From NCBI GenBank assembly GCA_934747335.1, contig CAKVGS010000001.1:1-64000 (forward strand): a stretch of 64,000 bases of DNA, read 5' to 3'. The stretch is from an uncultured Candidatus Melainabacteria bacterium. Its GTDB lineage: Bacteria > Cyanobacteriota > Vampirovibrionia > Gastranaerophilales > Gastranaerophilaceae. Both the position numbers and the translations under genes were made by a program. The notes beneath the pieces were generated by a model, which saw nothing but the letters and a program-made list of their open reading frames with translations, did no database searches and was not told the origin of the DNA. Positions 16,796-25,769 of this stretch are shown here, one piece after another (within the stretch, counting starts at the first letter, position 1; every line of letters begins with the position of its first letter).

Positions 16796-16877
16796 TTGAT
16801 ATAGCAGAAATGATGCTGTTTTCTATAAAGTTGAGTATTTATTGTGTTTAGTGTAAACTTTTGTTAACGAGGTTATT

Positions 16878-18386
16878 ATGACAGTTTTATACATTTATAT
16901 CACAATATTTACAATATTTTATATTATTTTGGCATTAGCCAGCCTTAAATCAACAAAGAAAATCAGAGATAAATACACAAATAGAGATTCTAATATTTGT
17001 GTTGTAGTCTATGCTTCAGGAAAAGTTGATACATTAGAAAATCTTTTGAAACAGCTCAAAAATCAAAATTATCCAAAGTCCCGTTATACGGTTTATGCTA
17101 TTTTGGATAAATGTGAAAGTTTAACCGATGTTACTTTACAAACCGATTTAGATGTTAATATTATAAATATTAACAATCTTGAACCAATCGGTAAGAGTCA
17201 AGCATATTCTATTTTGGCAGAAAAACTTTCAGAAGTAGAAAATCTTGATGCTTACGTATTTTTTGATGCTAAAAATTATGTAGATTCGGATTTTTTAAGC
17301 AATGTTAATTATTACTTAAGCAAATATGATGTTTTCATGCCGACTGTAAACTATATTGGCGAATACAAAGACTTGAAATTTTGGGATTGTGTAAGAGTTA
17401 CATATTCAAGTTATGTTTCAAAATTTATTTATGCAACAAGAACTCGTTTAGGTTTAACCAATTTAATTAATACAGACAATTTTGTAATTAAAAAAGAGTT
17501 ATTAAACAAGATTGGTTCTTTTGATTTTCAAGATAAAACTGCAGAAGTTCTTTATACATTAAAGCTTGCCAAAGAAAAAGTTGCAGTTGCTTCAATTGAT
17601 GATTTAAAAGTTTATACAGAAATAAAAAATTATGATAATAGAATTCCTTCATTATCTAAACGTATAAATATTTTTAGAAATGAAATTTCAAAATGTCCAA
17701 ATTTCATGGCACAAGAATACGCTTGTTCATTAGTTCAACCAAATCTTTTATTTATTATTTTTGCGTATGCCGTTTTATTAAGACATTCATACACATTCCC
17801 ATTTTGGGTAGGATATTCAACAATTTTAATAACTTCAATTGTTTTAGCATTGGCGTTTTGTGTAAGTTTATTGCACGCAAAAATATATGCAAAAGAATAC
17901 ATATATCTATTCGCTTATCCGATTTATTCTATCGCGCATGTTATTAAAAACTTTCCTCCAATCAGAGGAACAAGAAGATTTATTACAAATAAAACTCGCA
18001 AGCATAATGTAGAAAAAATGGTTACAAATATTATTGTAACTGATGGTCGCAGAGATTTTCAATGTCAATTGGAATTGATTTCTGACGACGGTTTAGCAAG
18101 AGTTAGATTTATTAACAAAGGCAAAACTTATACAACTAAAAACAATCATTTGCGCATGGTTGATGCGATTAGAGAATTAACCGAAAAACTTGCGGACTAT
18201 GGTTTATCACTAAAAATTTGCCAATGTTGTAAGTATTTTCAACCGCTGATTGACGGTTCTACAAACATGGTTAAGGGATGTTGCAAGTGTCAATTCCAAG
18301 GCAGAGTTGACGGTGATATAATCCCGACTCTTGTGTGGAATACTTGTCCTAAGTTTGAAGAACAGAATGTGGTTAATTTGTTCTAA
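16878..18386 (+). CDS. GT2-like membrane protein with C-terminal cysteine cluster
   Basis: The 502-residue product has an N-terminal membrane helix (1-22), a GT-A-like domain (about 38-260: CVVVYASGKVDTLENLLKQL, then YVFFDAKNYVDSDFL where a DxD metal site is expected), and two or three helices at about 290-355 as in processive family 2 glycosyltransferases. The Q-x-x-R-W motif of those enzymes is not evident, so activity is uncertain. The last 130 residues are a separate domain that ends with seven cysteines (448, 450, 451, 468, 469, 471, 490), a probable zinc or Fe-S site. I know of no such combination. AACGAGG precedes ATG. Confidence 0.6.
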   Translation: MTVLYIYITIFTIFYIILALASLKSTKKIRDKYTNRDSNICVVVYASGKVDTLENLLKQLKNQNYPKSRYTVYAILDKCESLTDVTLQTDLDVNIININNLEPIGKSQAYSILAEKLSEVENLDAYVFFDAKNYVDSDFLSNVNYYLSKYDVFMPTVNYIGEYKDLKFWDCVRVTYSSYVSKFIYATRTRLGLTNLINTDNFVIKKELLNKIGSFDFQDKTAEVLYTLKLAKEKVAVASIDDLKVYTEIKNYDNRIPSLSKRINIFRNEISKCPNFMAQEYACSLVQPNLLFIIFAYAVLLRHSYTFPFWVGYSTILITSIVLALAFCVSLLHAKIYAKEYIYLFAYPIYSIAHVIKNFPPIRGTRRFITNKTRKHNVEKMVTNIIVTDGRRDFQCQLELISDDGLARVRFINKGKTYTTKNNHLRMVDAIRELTEKLADYGLSLKICQCCKYFQPLIDGSTNMVKGCCKCQFQGRVDGDIIPTLVWNTCPKFEEQNVVNLF

Positions 18387-18388
18387 TT

Positions 18389-19819
18389 CTATCTTTTCTT
18401 TTGTTGAGAGATTCTTCTTATAGCAGAAAGAAAATCCTCTTTTGAAATAAGAATCTTTTTCAAATCTTCAAAAGAAAATCTTTTTGTGTCCATTTTTTCG
18501 TTCATTCCTAAACGCTCTAATGCGTTAAAATACGCGTCTGAAATAGCTTCTGCAACATCGGAACCGTTAAACGCATTGTCGTGCATTTGTTTTGAGATAG
18601 CTTCCACAGAAACATCGTTTTCTATCGGTTGATTTTTTGCATGAATTCTGAATATTTGTTTGATGCCTTCAAGATTTGGCATAGGAACTTCCAAGTGCAA
18701 GCCAAAACGCCCTGTTCCCAACATTGCTCTATCTATTAAATTCTTCATATTTGTAGCTGCAACAATAAAAGCAGGTGCTTTACTTTTTTCCAAATCACTC
18801 ATGCATCCTAAAATCTGATTAACCATTGAGTCGTCAAATCTTGCGTTTGAAGAACCATCTCTTGTTTTTGCAATAGAATCAAATTCATCAATAAATGTTA
18901 TGGATGGAGCGTTTGATATTGCTTGTTTAAAAACTTCTCTTATATTACTTTCAGAACTGCCGACTTGTGCGGATCTAAATTCGTTTGCGTTATATTCATA
19001 AAATTTTGCGTCACATTCGTTTGCTAAAGCTTTGCCTAACATCGTTTTACCGCATCTTGGAGGCCCATACAAAAGAATACCTTTGTTCAGACGAATATTT
19101 TGATATACTTGAGGATAATTAATAGGTCTAACGACATATTTTTTCAGTTTATCTATAACATCGTCCAAGCCGCCAATTTTATCAAATGTTATTTTCCCGT
19201 CATTTATTTCAACTTTTGGAGATTGGGTCAGAGAAGTAATCGTTCTTTTGTTAAAACTTTTTATATCTTGAATGTTTTTTACTTCAAGATATTTTTCTGC
19301 ATAATTAGGGTTAAAACGATACGGAGGTTTAAATATAAAATTTTTCTTATCTGTATCAAGGCTTGATTCGCCAGTTTCAAGCACAACTCCGTTATATAAT
19401 TCTTTAATATCTCCGCTTCGGAGACTGTTTTCTGTGCTGTATAAATCCTTATCCTTTTTTACCTGCATGTAACTAAACAAACTATTTCCCAAACCTAATA
19501 CGTAATACTTTTCATCTTTTTTAAAGACAGCAAAATCTGACGCTAATTCATCTCTGCCTTTCAAATCTTTTTTATCGACTTTTAAAGTATATTTTTTCAT
19601 AATAGGCGTATCGATTTTTTCTGCATACATAGAAAGAAGCACATCAGAACTTTCGGGATTTGATGTTACAACCAAAACTGAATTATTATCCAATGCTTGC
19701 ATTCCATAATCGAATTTTTCGGATATGTTTGGTTCACCAAACAACCCCTTAAAATTAATGTTTGTTCTTTTTATATATCTCACATTTGGCAGAGTATTAT
19801 TAACTACACTTACTCTCAT
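18389..19819 (-). CDS. AAA ATPase with FKG-type N-terminus
   Basis: The 476-residue protein has a single classical AAA module (about 213-460) related to FtsH, p97 and Vps4: GGLDD, Walker A GPPRCGKT (252-259, with Arg where Gly is usual), Walker B FIDEFDSI (309-316), sensor and arginine-finger region GTGRFGLHLEVPMP. The first 200 residues are unlike known N-domains, contain no membrane helix, and carry NINFKG at 20-25, a tail also seen in neighbouring unknown proteins. It lies directly after the terminator of the 19883 gene, with AGAGG before the ATG. It could act on the accessory proteins encoded nearby; that is speculation. Confidence 0.8.
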   Translation of the reverse strand: MRVSVVNNTLPNVRYIKRTNINFKGLFGEPNISEKFDYGMQALDNNSVLVVTSNPESSDVLLSMYAEKIDTPIMKKYTLKVDKKDLKGRDELASDFAVFKKDEKYYVLGLGNSLFSYMQVKKDKDLYSTENSLRSGDIKELYNGVVLETGESSLDTDKKNFIFKPPYRFNPNYAEKYLEVKNIQDIKSFNKRTITSLTQSPKVEINDGKITFDKIGGLDDVIDKLKKYVVRPINYPQVYQNIRLNKGILLYGPPRCGKTMLGKALANECDAKFYEYNANEFRSAQVGSSESNIREVFKQAISNAPSITFIDEFDSIAKTRDGSSNARFDDSMVNQILGCMSDLEKSKAPAFIVAATNMKNLIDRAMLGTGRFGLHLEVPMPNLEGIKQIFRIHAKNQPIENDVSVEAISKQMHDNAFNGSDVAEAISDAYFNALERLGMNEKMDTKRFSFEDLKKILISKEDFLSAIRRISQQKKR

Positions 19820-19838
19820 TTTTTCCTCTTTATGTATA

Positions 19839-19875
19839 AAAAGGCTAAACGATAGACGCTTAGCCTTTTTTGTTC
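19839..19875 (-). terminator. terminator after the GH13-like gene
   Basis: GGCTAAGCG pairs with CGTTTAGCC around TCTAT on the minus strand, followed by five T. It separates the 19883 gene from the AAA ATPase gene. Confidence 0.85.
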
Positions 19876-19882
19876 TAATTAT

Positions 19883-22800
19883 CTATTTTGAAACGATTGA
19901 TAACTTTTGACCTTCTTCAACTGTTTCAGCCTTTTGGTAAGGATTTGAAGCGAAGTTGTATTGAGGGTTAAAGTATGTTTTGTGTTGTTTGCCTTTAAAC
20001 GCTACTTTTTTAAGATGTCTTAAAATCATAACACCGTTTTTAGAAGTTAAACCGTCCATAACGATTTTTCCGCCGCCTTCTTTAACGATTTGACCAAATT
20101 CATTTACAACATATCTTGCTTTATCACGAGCATTTGCGTTCATAAATACTGTTCCGACAGGCAATGCTATTGCTGAACCTAAAACAATGCTATCCATTTC
20201 TGATTTTGGTTGAATTGGAACATATCTGTTATCAGGGTTGATTGATTCTATATTATTATCAGCGAAGAATTTCTTTCTTGCTTTTTCATCTTCAATATTA
20301 TATTTTTTGAAGTAATCAACTCTGCTATCGTGCTCTATTTCACCCGAATTCATAAGTGTTACGGTAATATCACCGTTTGCACTTTGCATCATATAAGCAA
20401 GCTTAGCCAAATCTTTTGTTAATTCTCTTTGTTCTTTTTTAAGGATTTCTTTTTGTTTTTCAGTCGGATTAGCATCTAATTCTCTTCTAATTTCTGCTAA
20501 TCTTTCTTGAACTTTTTCTCTTGTCTTGCCGTGAGCTTGAACATCTAAAGCATAAGGAGTTCCGTCGTTTAGAGCGTGCAATTCAGGGTTGCTTCTTGCA
20601 GAAAGCGCACCATTCATCGCTGCTTGAACACTCTTTCTGTAACCGCCGATTAAGCTGTTTTCATCAAGTTCTGACCAAGGTAAAGCGTTACGGTTTTGAA
20701 GGTAAACGTTTTTAGCTTTTTCTTCATAACCTGTCATACCCATTTCATCACCGCCATACATTGTAGGGTTGCCGAACAAACCGCCTAAAGATTCCATAAT
20801 CATTGAAGCTTTTGCAACAGCAGGTTCAGTCGCTGATTTATAAACAGTATCAATAATTTTATCTTTGTTAGCAATTGTTTTTCCTGTGTTAAATTCAGCT
20901 TGTTTAATTGCCATAGCCATTGCAGTCTTAAAATCTCTTGCTGCGTAGCCGTTTTTCTTCATGCTGATTTTTGCATCTTCATATTTAGGAAGTTCTTTTG
21001 TATTATTTCTAACGGTTTCTCTATCATATTTTTCTGCAAAATCTTTCATGCCGGCAATGATTGCATCTTTAGCCGCAGGATTCTTTTCAGATTTTAAATA
21101 AGCATCTTTTAATAATTTTGCAAGTTGAACAGTGTACAAGCTGTATTTACTAAAATCGCCTTTATCGCCTAAAACTGCTTTACCTGCTTCATAATTATTT
21201 TCTCTTGTTTTATCATCCAATGATGTCCAATCAAAATCACCATGAACTTGGTAACCGTCAAGGTTCATTTTGTTAGATTGTGCTACAACATCTGCTATTA
21301 ATTGCTTACGTTCTGTTTCACTTAGTTTTAAACCATGTTTTTCAGCCATCTTTAAAATTGTAGAGAACGCATCATCAAGGCTTGAAAGTTCTTTAATATT
21401 AATAGTTTGATAATTAATATTTTGACCTTCACCTAAATAGTTACCGTTAGCCAAATCAATTAAAGCTTGAGTGATATTCTTAATATCATCTTGAGTTGCA
21501 ATACCTTTCAAGTCTTCGTTTACGATTTGACTCAACAATTTGCTCATCGCAACTGCTCTTGTGCTAACTGTTCTCATATAATCTTTGTTATCAGCATTTA
21601 ATCTGAATTCAATAGGTGTATCTTCGATAGATTTTGCGCCTGACAAAATTTGCATTGATTCAACCGCGTGTTGGCGTTTGTTATCTACGTTATGGAACAA
21701 GCCCATATCCAAAGCCAAGCAATGAATCATTCTTGGTTTATCGTGGTTGCCCATAAATGTGTATAAATTTCTTAAATAATCAATGTTTCTGGTTTCAAGC
21801 AATAAATCAAATCGGTTTTTCAAGCTATCATGATTTTTAGAGTAGCCTTGACCGCCTTCAAAACCTTCTGAGAAGTGTTTTAACAAATCTGTATAGAAAT
21901 ATGAATAGCCTGCTTCTGATGTAATGCCTGTTTCGTTGAAGAATTTAACCATCGCATCAGGCTCACCGTTAAATCTTCCGCCCAAATCAGTGTTACCACC
22001 GTTAGGCCATACTTTTGAACCTGTTGTATCTTGCATTAGTTGAGGAACATCGGTAATTTCAGCAACGATATAAGCGTTAGGGTTGTTTTGCTTAACGCCT
22101 TGAACAAATTTGCTCCAGAACTGAATTACATCATTCCAAGTGTCATCAAAATCATTATCACCGTTTCTGATAGCATCCATGTCCATAACGTCTTTTGCCG
22201 CATCCAATCTCCAATCAAGACCTAGGCTTGCTCTGTCAACAAGAGCTTCTGCTAATCTAAAGCTTGATGTATCAGTGCCTGCAATACGTTTTGAAATAGA
22301 ATCAGCTACATAAGAAACATCAGATGCTGATAATTTCTTTAAGCCTTTTTCAAATTTCTTTTCCAAAAGATTTGCTTCTTCTTCAGGACTATGAGCATTT
22401 ATACCCAAAGCTTTTAGGGTAGTACCGTCTTTTAACGCGTCATAGTCATAAGTAATTTCATTTGTATTAAGAAGTTTTGTTTTTAAATTATCTCCAGCAA
22501 TTGCTTTCAACATAGCGTATTTAGTAATTTCTTTACCGACTAAATCCATTACGTATTCGCCATATTCAGTATAATCACCGTTTTTATCAAGAAGTTTTTC
22601 ATCAGAAGCTGAATCAACTTTTTTAATAATCTTATCTGCAAAATCCTTGATTTCATTTTGGAACAAAGCGTTTACTTTATTGTAAGTATGAGCATATTCT
22701 TTAACAAGATGCGGGTTATTTTGTTTCATTAAATCAAATCTTGAAACGCCGATTGTTTCGTCTGTTGTGGCTCTGTTTGAAAAATAAGAAGTTGATAAAA

Positions 22801-24745
22801 CGCCAACCGTATTTTCGCCCAACTCTAAAGCGTCAAGCGGCATTTTCATTAATGCCTTCACTGTTACATCATCTTTTGATAAAATACCTTTTGGTGAAAG
22901 CATATATTGACCGTTTAGAATGTTGTTTAAAGCTTCGTTTGTAAGACTAATTTCTTTTGGTAATTTTTCTTCTGCGATTAATTTATTGATGCCTTCAACG
23001 GTCTTTGCGTTACCGATAGTTTGCGCAGTATACATAGTTTGAACATCTTTTACATTGTTTGTCCAATATTTACCTGCTTGAATTGCCATATCTTGAACTT
23101 CTTTAGAACCGCGTTCAATCAATTCTCTTTCGTGCGCACGCATTGTTTCATCGGGAATAGCTTGCAATGCTTTTTCGTCATAACCTGAAATATGGTAATT
23201 CATTTTAACCATATCTGTGTTGGCATCCCAAGTTACGAAACCGCCTTCAGTTTTCTTATCAATTTTGAAATTAGAAAACTCACACGCCATAATCGTTCCG
23301 TCAGGTGTATCAAGTTTTAAGTTTTTACCGTGATTTTTGTTTAAATCGTTGATTACATCAATTCTTGCTTGATATTCTTTAGGATCAATTTGGAATACAT
23401 AATTAATCAAAGTATCATCGTGGCTGTTGATATCAAGTTCTTTGCCTGATGTCAAATTTTGATAGTTTTTGATAGCCTTATCTAAAGCTTTGTTTTGACC
23501 TTCCGTAACTTGTGAAGCGTCATAAAGTTGAACCAAAGTTTCTTTATTAGGATTGTAATTTGGATTTGCAACCTTTTTATAAGTACCGTTTGATTGTAAT
23601 TCGTAGTTATAAGGAGCGTTTACAACTCTGTGTCTTAAGTTTTCTTTATTTTGAGGAACAATACCTAAACCTAAATTGTTATCCTTTAAGCCGGTCATTC
23701 TAAACCAGTGGTAACTTTGAGGATTTTTGTCAGCCCATCTTAAAGCGTATTGGAAGTGAATACCTTCCAAACCTTCTGAAGTAAAAGTTCCATCATAAAC
23801 GTATTTCATACCGTTTTTATACAAATCTTTCATGAAGGAGTTGAAATTTTCCGTGTTACCCATTTTAGATGCGATTTGCATGTTATTTTTGTTCCAATAG
23901 CTGTGCGCTGAAACATCATCCCCGTTTGCTATCGGAGTTGAGAATAGAACTTTATAGCCTTGTTTTTTTAAATGCGGAATACCTTCTTGTAATCCGGCAA
24001 TACTGCCATTATAAGAATTTGAGAAGGTCTTAATTTCGCCTTCCATTTTCTTTTGGTAATCTTTGTCAACGTAAATTTCACCTGTGTTTGTGTCGTTAAA
24101 GCCTCTGTACATAGCACCGGGCATGAAGGAATCAGGCATAGCTAAATAAGCTGCACCTTGTACCATTGGAGTTGTACCTTTGCGAGAAACTAGAGAGTAC
24201 TGATATTTTTCAATAGGACCGTCTTGGAAGCGTGATGTTTCATAAGAATAATCTATGGGAATTTTTCTACCTTTATCATCTAGTCTGAAATTTCCCTTAT
24301 CGTCCTTTTGATAATTCTGAGGTTCCATATTGGTTATGTGATAATCTTTTTCTTTATCTGTATGAAGTCTGAAACCATAACCGTCATTAATTTGTTTCAT
24401 TTTTGCGCCTGTATCAGCGCCTTCCCAAATAACTTTACCGGTGTTTTTATCTTTTCTAACTATTTTATAAGCAAACGGAGCGTCTTTATCTAAGTTTGTA
24501 ATGTCTTGAAGATTAACGTTTACGCCTTCAGGTTTCAATTGAATTTTCGCAATAGGCTCGTCTGACAACTTGTAGTTATACTTGTTATCAGGTACAGCCT
24601 TATAAATATGAACTTCACAAGTTTCCTTATCGCTGTCATAAGGATAGTTAAACTTCATAATTGATTCACCAACATCATTTTTTACGTGCTGGTAGCCCTT
24701 AAATCCAATCTTATTAGAAATCCCATTAATCTTACTTATAAACAC
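19883..24745 (-). CDS. very large GH13-like (alpha-amylase superfamily) protein
   Basis: The 1620-residue product shows the alpha-amylase superfamily blocks: YDGTFTSEGLEG (region I-like), LDWRLDAAKDV with the putative nucleophile Asp848, VAEITD with the putative acid Glu896, and FMGNHDKPR with Asp1002. It is much longer than usual, with an N-terminal beta-rich part and a long helical insertion between regions I and II. No signal peptide is present. I place the start at GTG 24745, because AAGGAG stands nine bases upstream and any earlier ATG overlaps the promoter's -10. The new N-terminus ends in IGFKG (13-17), and a second AFKG occurs near the C-terminus. The role is probably glucan cleavage or transfer; the substrate is unknown. 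Confidence 0.7.
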   Translation of the reverse strand: MFISKINGISNKIGFKGYQHVKNDVGESIMKFNYPYDSDKETCEVHIYKAVPDNKYNYKLSDEPIAKIQLKPEGVNVNLQDITNLDKDAPFAYKIVRKDKNTGKVIWEGADTGAKMKQINDGYGFRLHTDKEKDYHITNMEPQNYQKDDKGNFRLDDKGRKIPIDYSYETSRFQDGPIEKYQYSLVSRKGTTPMVQGAAYLAMPDSFMPGAMYRGFNDTNTGEIYVDKDYQKKMEGEIKTFSNSYNGSIAGLQEGIPHLKKQGYKVLFSTPIANGDDVSAHSYWNKNNMQIASKMGNTENFNSFMKDLYKNGMKYVYDGTFTSEGLEGIHFQYALRWADKNPQSYHWFRMTGLKDNNLGLGIVPQNKENLRHRVVNAPYNYELQSNGTYKKVANPNYNPNKETLVQLYDASQVTEGQNKALDKAIKNYQNLTSGKELDINSHDDTLINYVFQIDPKEYQARIDVINDLNKNHGKNLKLDTPDGTIMACEFSNFKIDKKTEGGFVTWDANTDMVKMNYHISGYDEKALQAIPDETMRAHERELIERGSKEVQDMAIQAGKYWTNNVKDVQTMYTAQTIGNAKTVEGINKLIAEEKLPKEISLTNEALNNILNGQYMLSPKGILSKDDVTVKALMKMPLDALELGENTVGVLSTSYFSNRATTDETIGVSRFDLMKQNNPHLVKEYAHTYNKVNALFQNEIKDFADKIIKKVDSASDEKLLDKNGDYTEYGEYVMDLVGKEITKYAMLKAIAGDNLKTKLLNTNEITYDYDALKDGTTLKALGINAHSPEEEANLLEKKFEKGLKKLSASDVSYVADSISKRIAGTDTSSFRLAEALVDRASLGLDWRLDAAKDVMDMDAIRNGDNDFDDTWNDVIQFWSKFVQGVKQNNPNAYIVAEITDVPQLMQDTTGSKVWPNGGNTDLGGRFNGEPDAMVKFFNETGITSEAGYSYFYTDLLKHFSEGFEGGQGYSKNHDSLKNRFDLLLETRNIDYLRNLYTFMGNHDKPRMIHCLALDMGLFHNVDNKRQHAVESMQILSGAKSIEDTPIEFRLNADNKDYMRTVSTRAVAMSKLLSQIVNEDLKGIATQDDIKNITQALIDLANGNYLGEGQNINYQTINIKELSSLDDAFSTILKMAEKHGLKLSETERKQLIADVVAQSNKMNLDGYQVHGDFDWTSLDDKTRENNYEAGKAVLGDKGDFSKYSLYTVQLAKLLKDAYLKSEKNPAAKDAIIAGMKDFAEKYDRETVRNNTKELPKYEDAKISMKKNGYAARDFKTAMAMAIKQAEFNTGKTIANKDKIIDTVYKSATEPAVAKASMIMESLGGLFGNPTMYGGDEMGMTGYEEKAKNVYLQNRNALPWSELDENSLIGGYRKSVQAAMNGALSARSNPELHALNDGTPYALDVQAHGKTREKVQERLAEIRRELDANPTEKQKEILKKEQRELTKDLAKLAYMMQSANGDITVTLMNSGEIEHDSRVDYFKKYNIEDEKARKKFFADNNIESINPDNRYVPIQPKSEMDSIVLGSAIALPVGTVFMNANARDKARYVVNEFGQIVKEGGGKIVMDGLTSKNGVMILRHLKKVAFKGKQHKTYFNPQYNFASNPYQKAETVEEGQKLSIVSK

Positions 24746-24763
24746 GTTTGAGTACTCCTTCAT

Positions 24764-24795
24764 ATATATAAAGAGTGCAAAATATTTTTTTTTGC
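24764..24795 (-). promoter_or_regulatory. shared promoter motif, copy B
   Basis: GCAA (24795-24792), 18 nt, CTTTATA (24773-24767) continuing as TATAT. The short leader then carries AAGGAG for the GTG start at 24745. The T run after GCAA seen in other copies is an A run here. Confidence 0.5.
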
Positions 24796-24961
24796 TCAAT
24801 TTTCGGCATGTAAACAAAAAAATTTACAAAAATTAATATTGTATAAAATACACACTATCTAACCTTTTGACAAGAAAATTCTATAATAAACAAGAGTTAA
24901 AAGCAAATGATTAAGTAGCAATAAAAACATGATTCAATTAGTACCATGCTTTTATAATCAA

Positions 24962-25477
24962 TTATTTTACATGTCTTATTTTCTTTGTAATATTATCTAT
25001 AATAGATGTTCCTCTAAAAAAATTCCATTTTTCGGTCACATCCTTAACTAAATTCCCCATACGATTATATTCTTTATAATTATTAACAGTATCATCTAAT
25101 GTATATTTCTTATCCTTAACTATTTTCATATTTCCATTTTCAAAATATTCATAATAACTCTTGTCGTAAAAAAAATGATGTTTATTATTCTCGTAAGACT
25201 TTGTTTTAACATTACCATTGTTAAAGTATGTATATTGCTCTAACGTATTTGGAAATTCACAGGGTGAACCTTTTAATACATATTTTGTTTCTTTTCTTAA
25301 AAGTTTGCCTTGATCATTAAAAAACTGATTAACAATTCTATTTCGTCCATACTCAAATTCGTTATAATATGTTTCTGATGTAGTTCTTGAAGGATCCACA
25401 TCATTAACACCTTTAAATGCAAAATTTCTTTTTCCTAAGCTGCTATAATTAACAGCACTTACAGTATTACATCTCAT
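24962..25477 (-). CDS. YwqK/MORN-like repeat protein with FKG-type N-terminus
   Basis: The 171-residue protein starts MRCNTVSAVNYSSLGKRNFA followed by FKG (21-23), the tail found in nearby unknown proteins. The rest consists of aromatic-rich repeats of the kind YYEYFENGNMKIVKD and YTYFNNGNVKTKSYE, resembling YwqK antitoxin-component or MORN-type beta hairpins. Function is unknown; such repeats often bind other proteins or membranes. No signal peptide. AAAAGGGG lies before the ATG. The promoter (25516-25544) overlaps a small palindrome that may be an operator. Confidence 0.6.
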   Translation of the reverse strand: MRCNTVSAVNYSSLGKRNFAFKGVNDVDPSRTTSETYYNEFEYGRNRIVNQFFNDQGKLLRKETKYVLKGSPCEFPNTLEQYTYFNNGNVKTKSYENNKHHFFYDKSYYEYFENGNMKIVKDKKYTLDDTVNNYKEYNRMGNLVKDVTEKWNFFRGTSIIDNITKKIRHVK

Positions 25478-25502
25478 AATATACCCCTTTTCTTGATTGG
25501 TC

Positions 25503-25544
25503 GTACTACATTTATATAGTACAAAGGGTATAATATAATGTAAA
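25503..25544 (-). promoter_or_regulatory. promoter with overlapping palindrome
   Basis: TTTACA (25544-25539) and TACTAT (25521-25516) are 17 nt apart on the minus strand. A perfect inverted repeat GTACTA/TAGTAC (25503-25508, 25517-25522) covers the -10, which would suit a repressor site. Confidence 0.5.
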
Positions 25545-25769
25545 TAATTTATAAACTTTTGTAAATTTCATTTTTAATATAGAGCTAAAATTTTAAATTT
25601 TGAACAACAATTGCATCACAAATGCGCAGCGAAAATTGTTTAGTTTATCATCAATTTACATTTCTTTACAAAACGGGCTTTTTTCAGCCTATTAATTTGT
25701 AAAAAATATATATGCATGATATTATCCTTGTATACAAATCCAAACAATCACAATTTGAAGGAGATCCCT

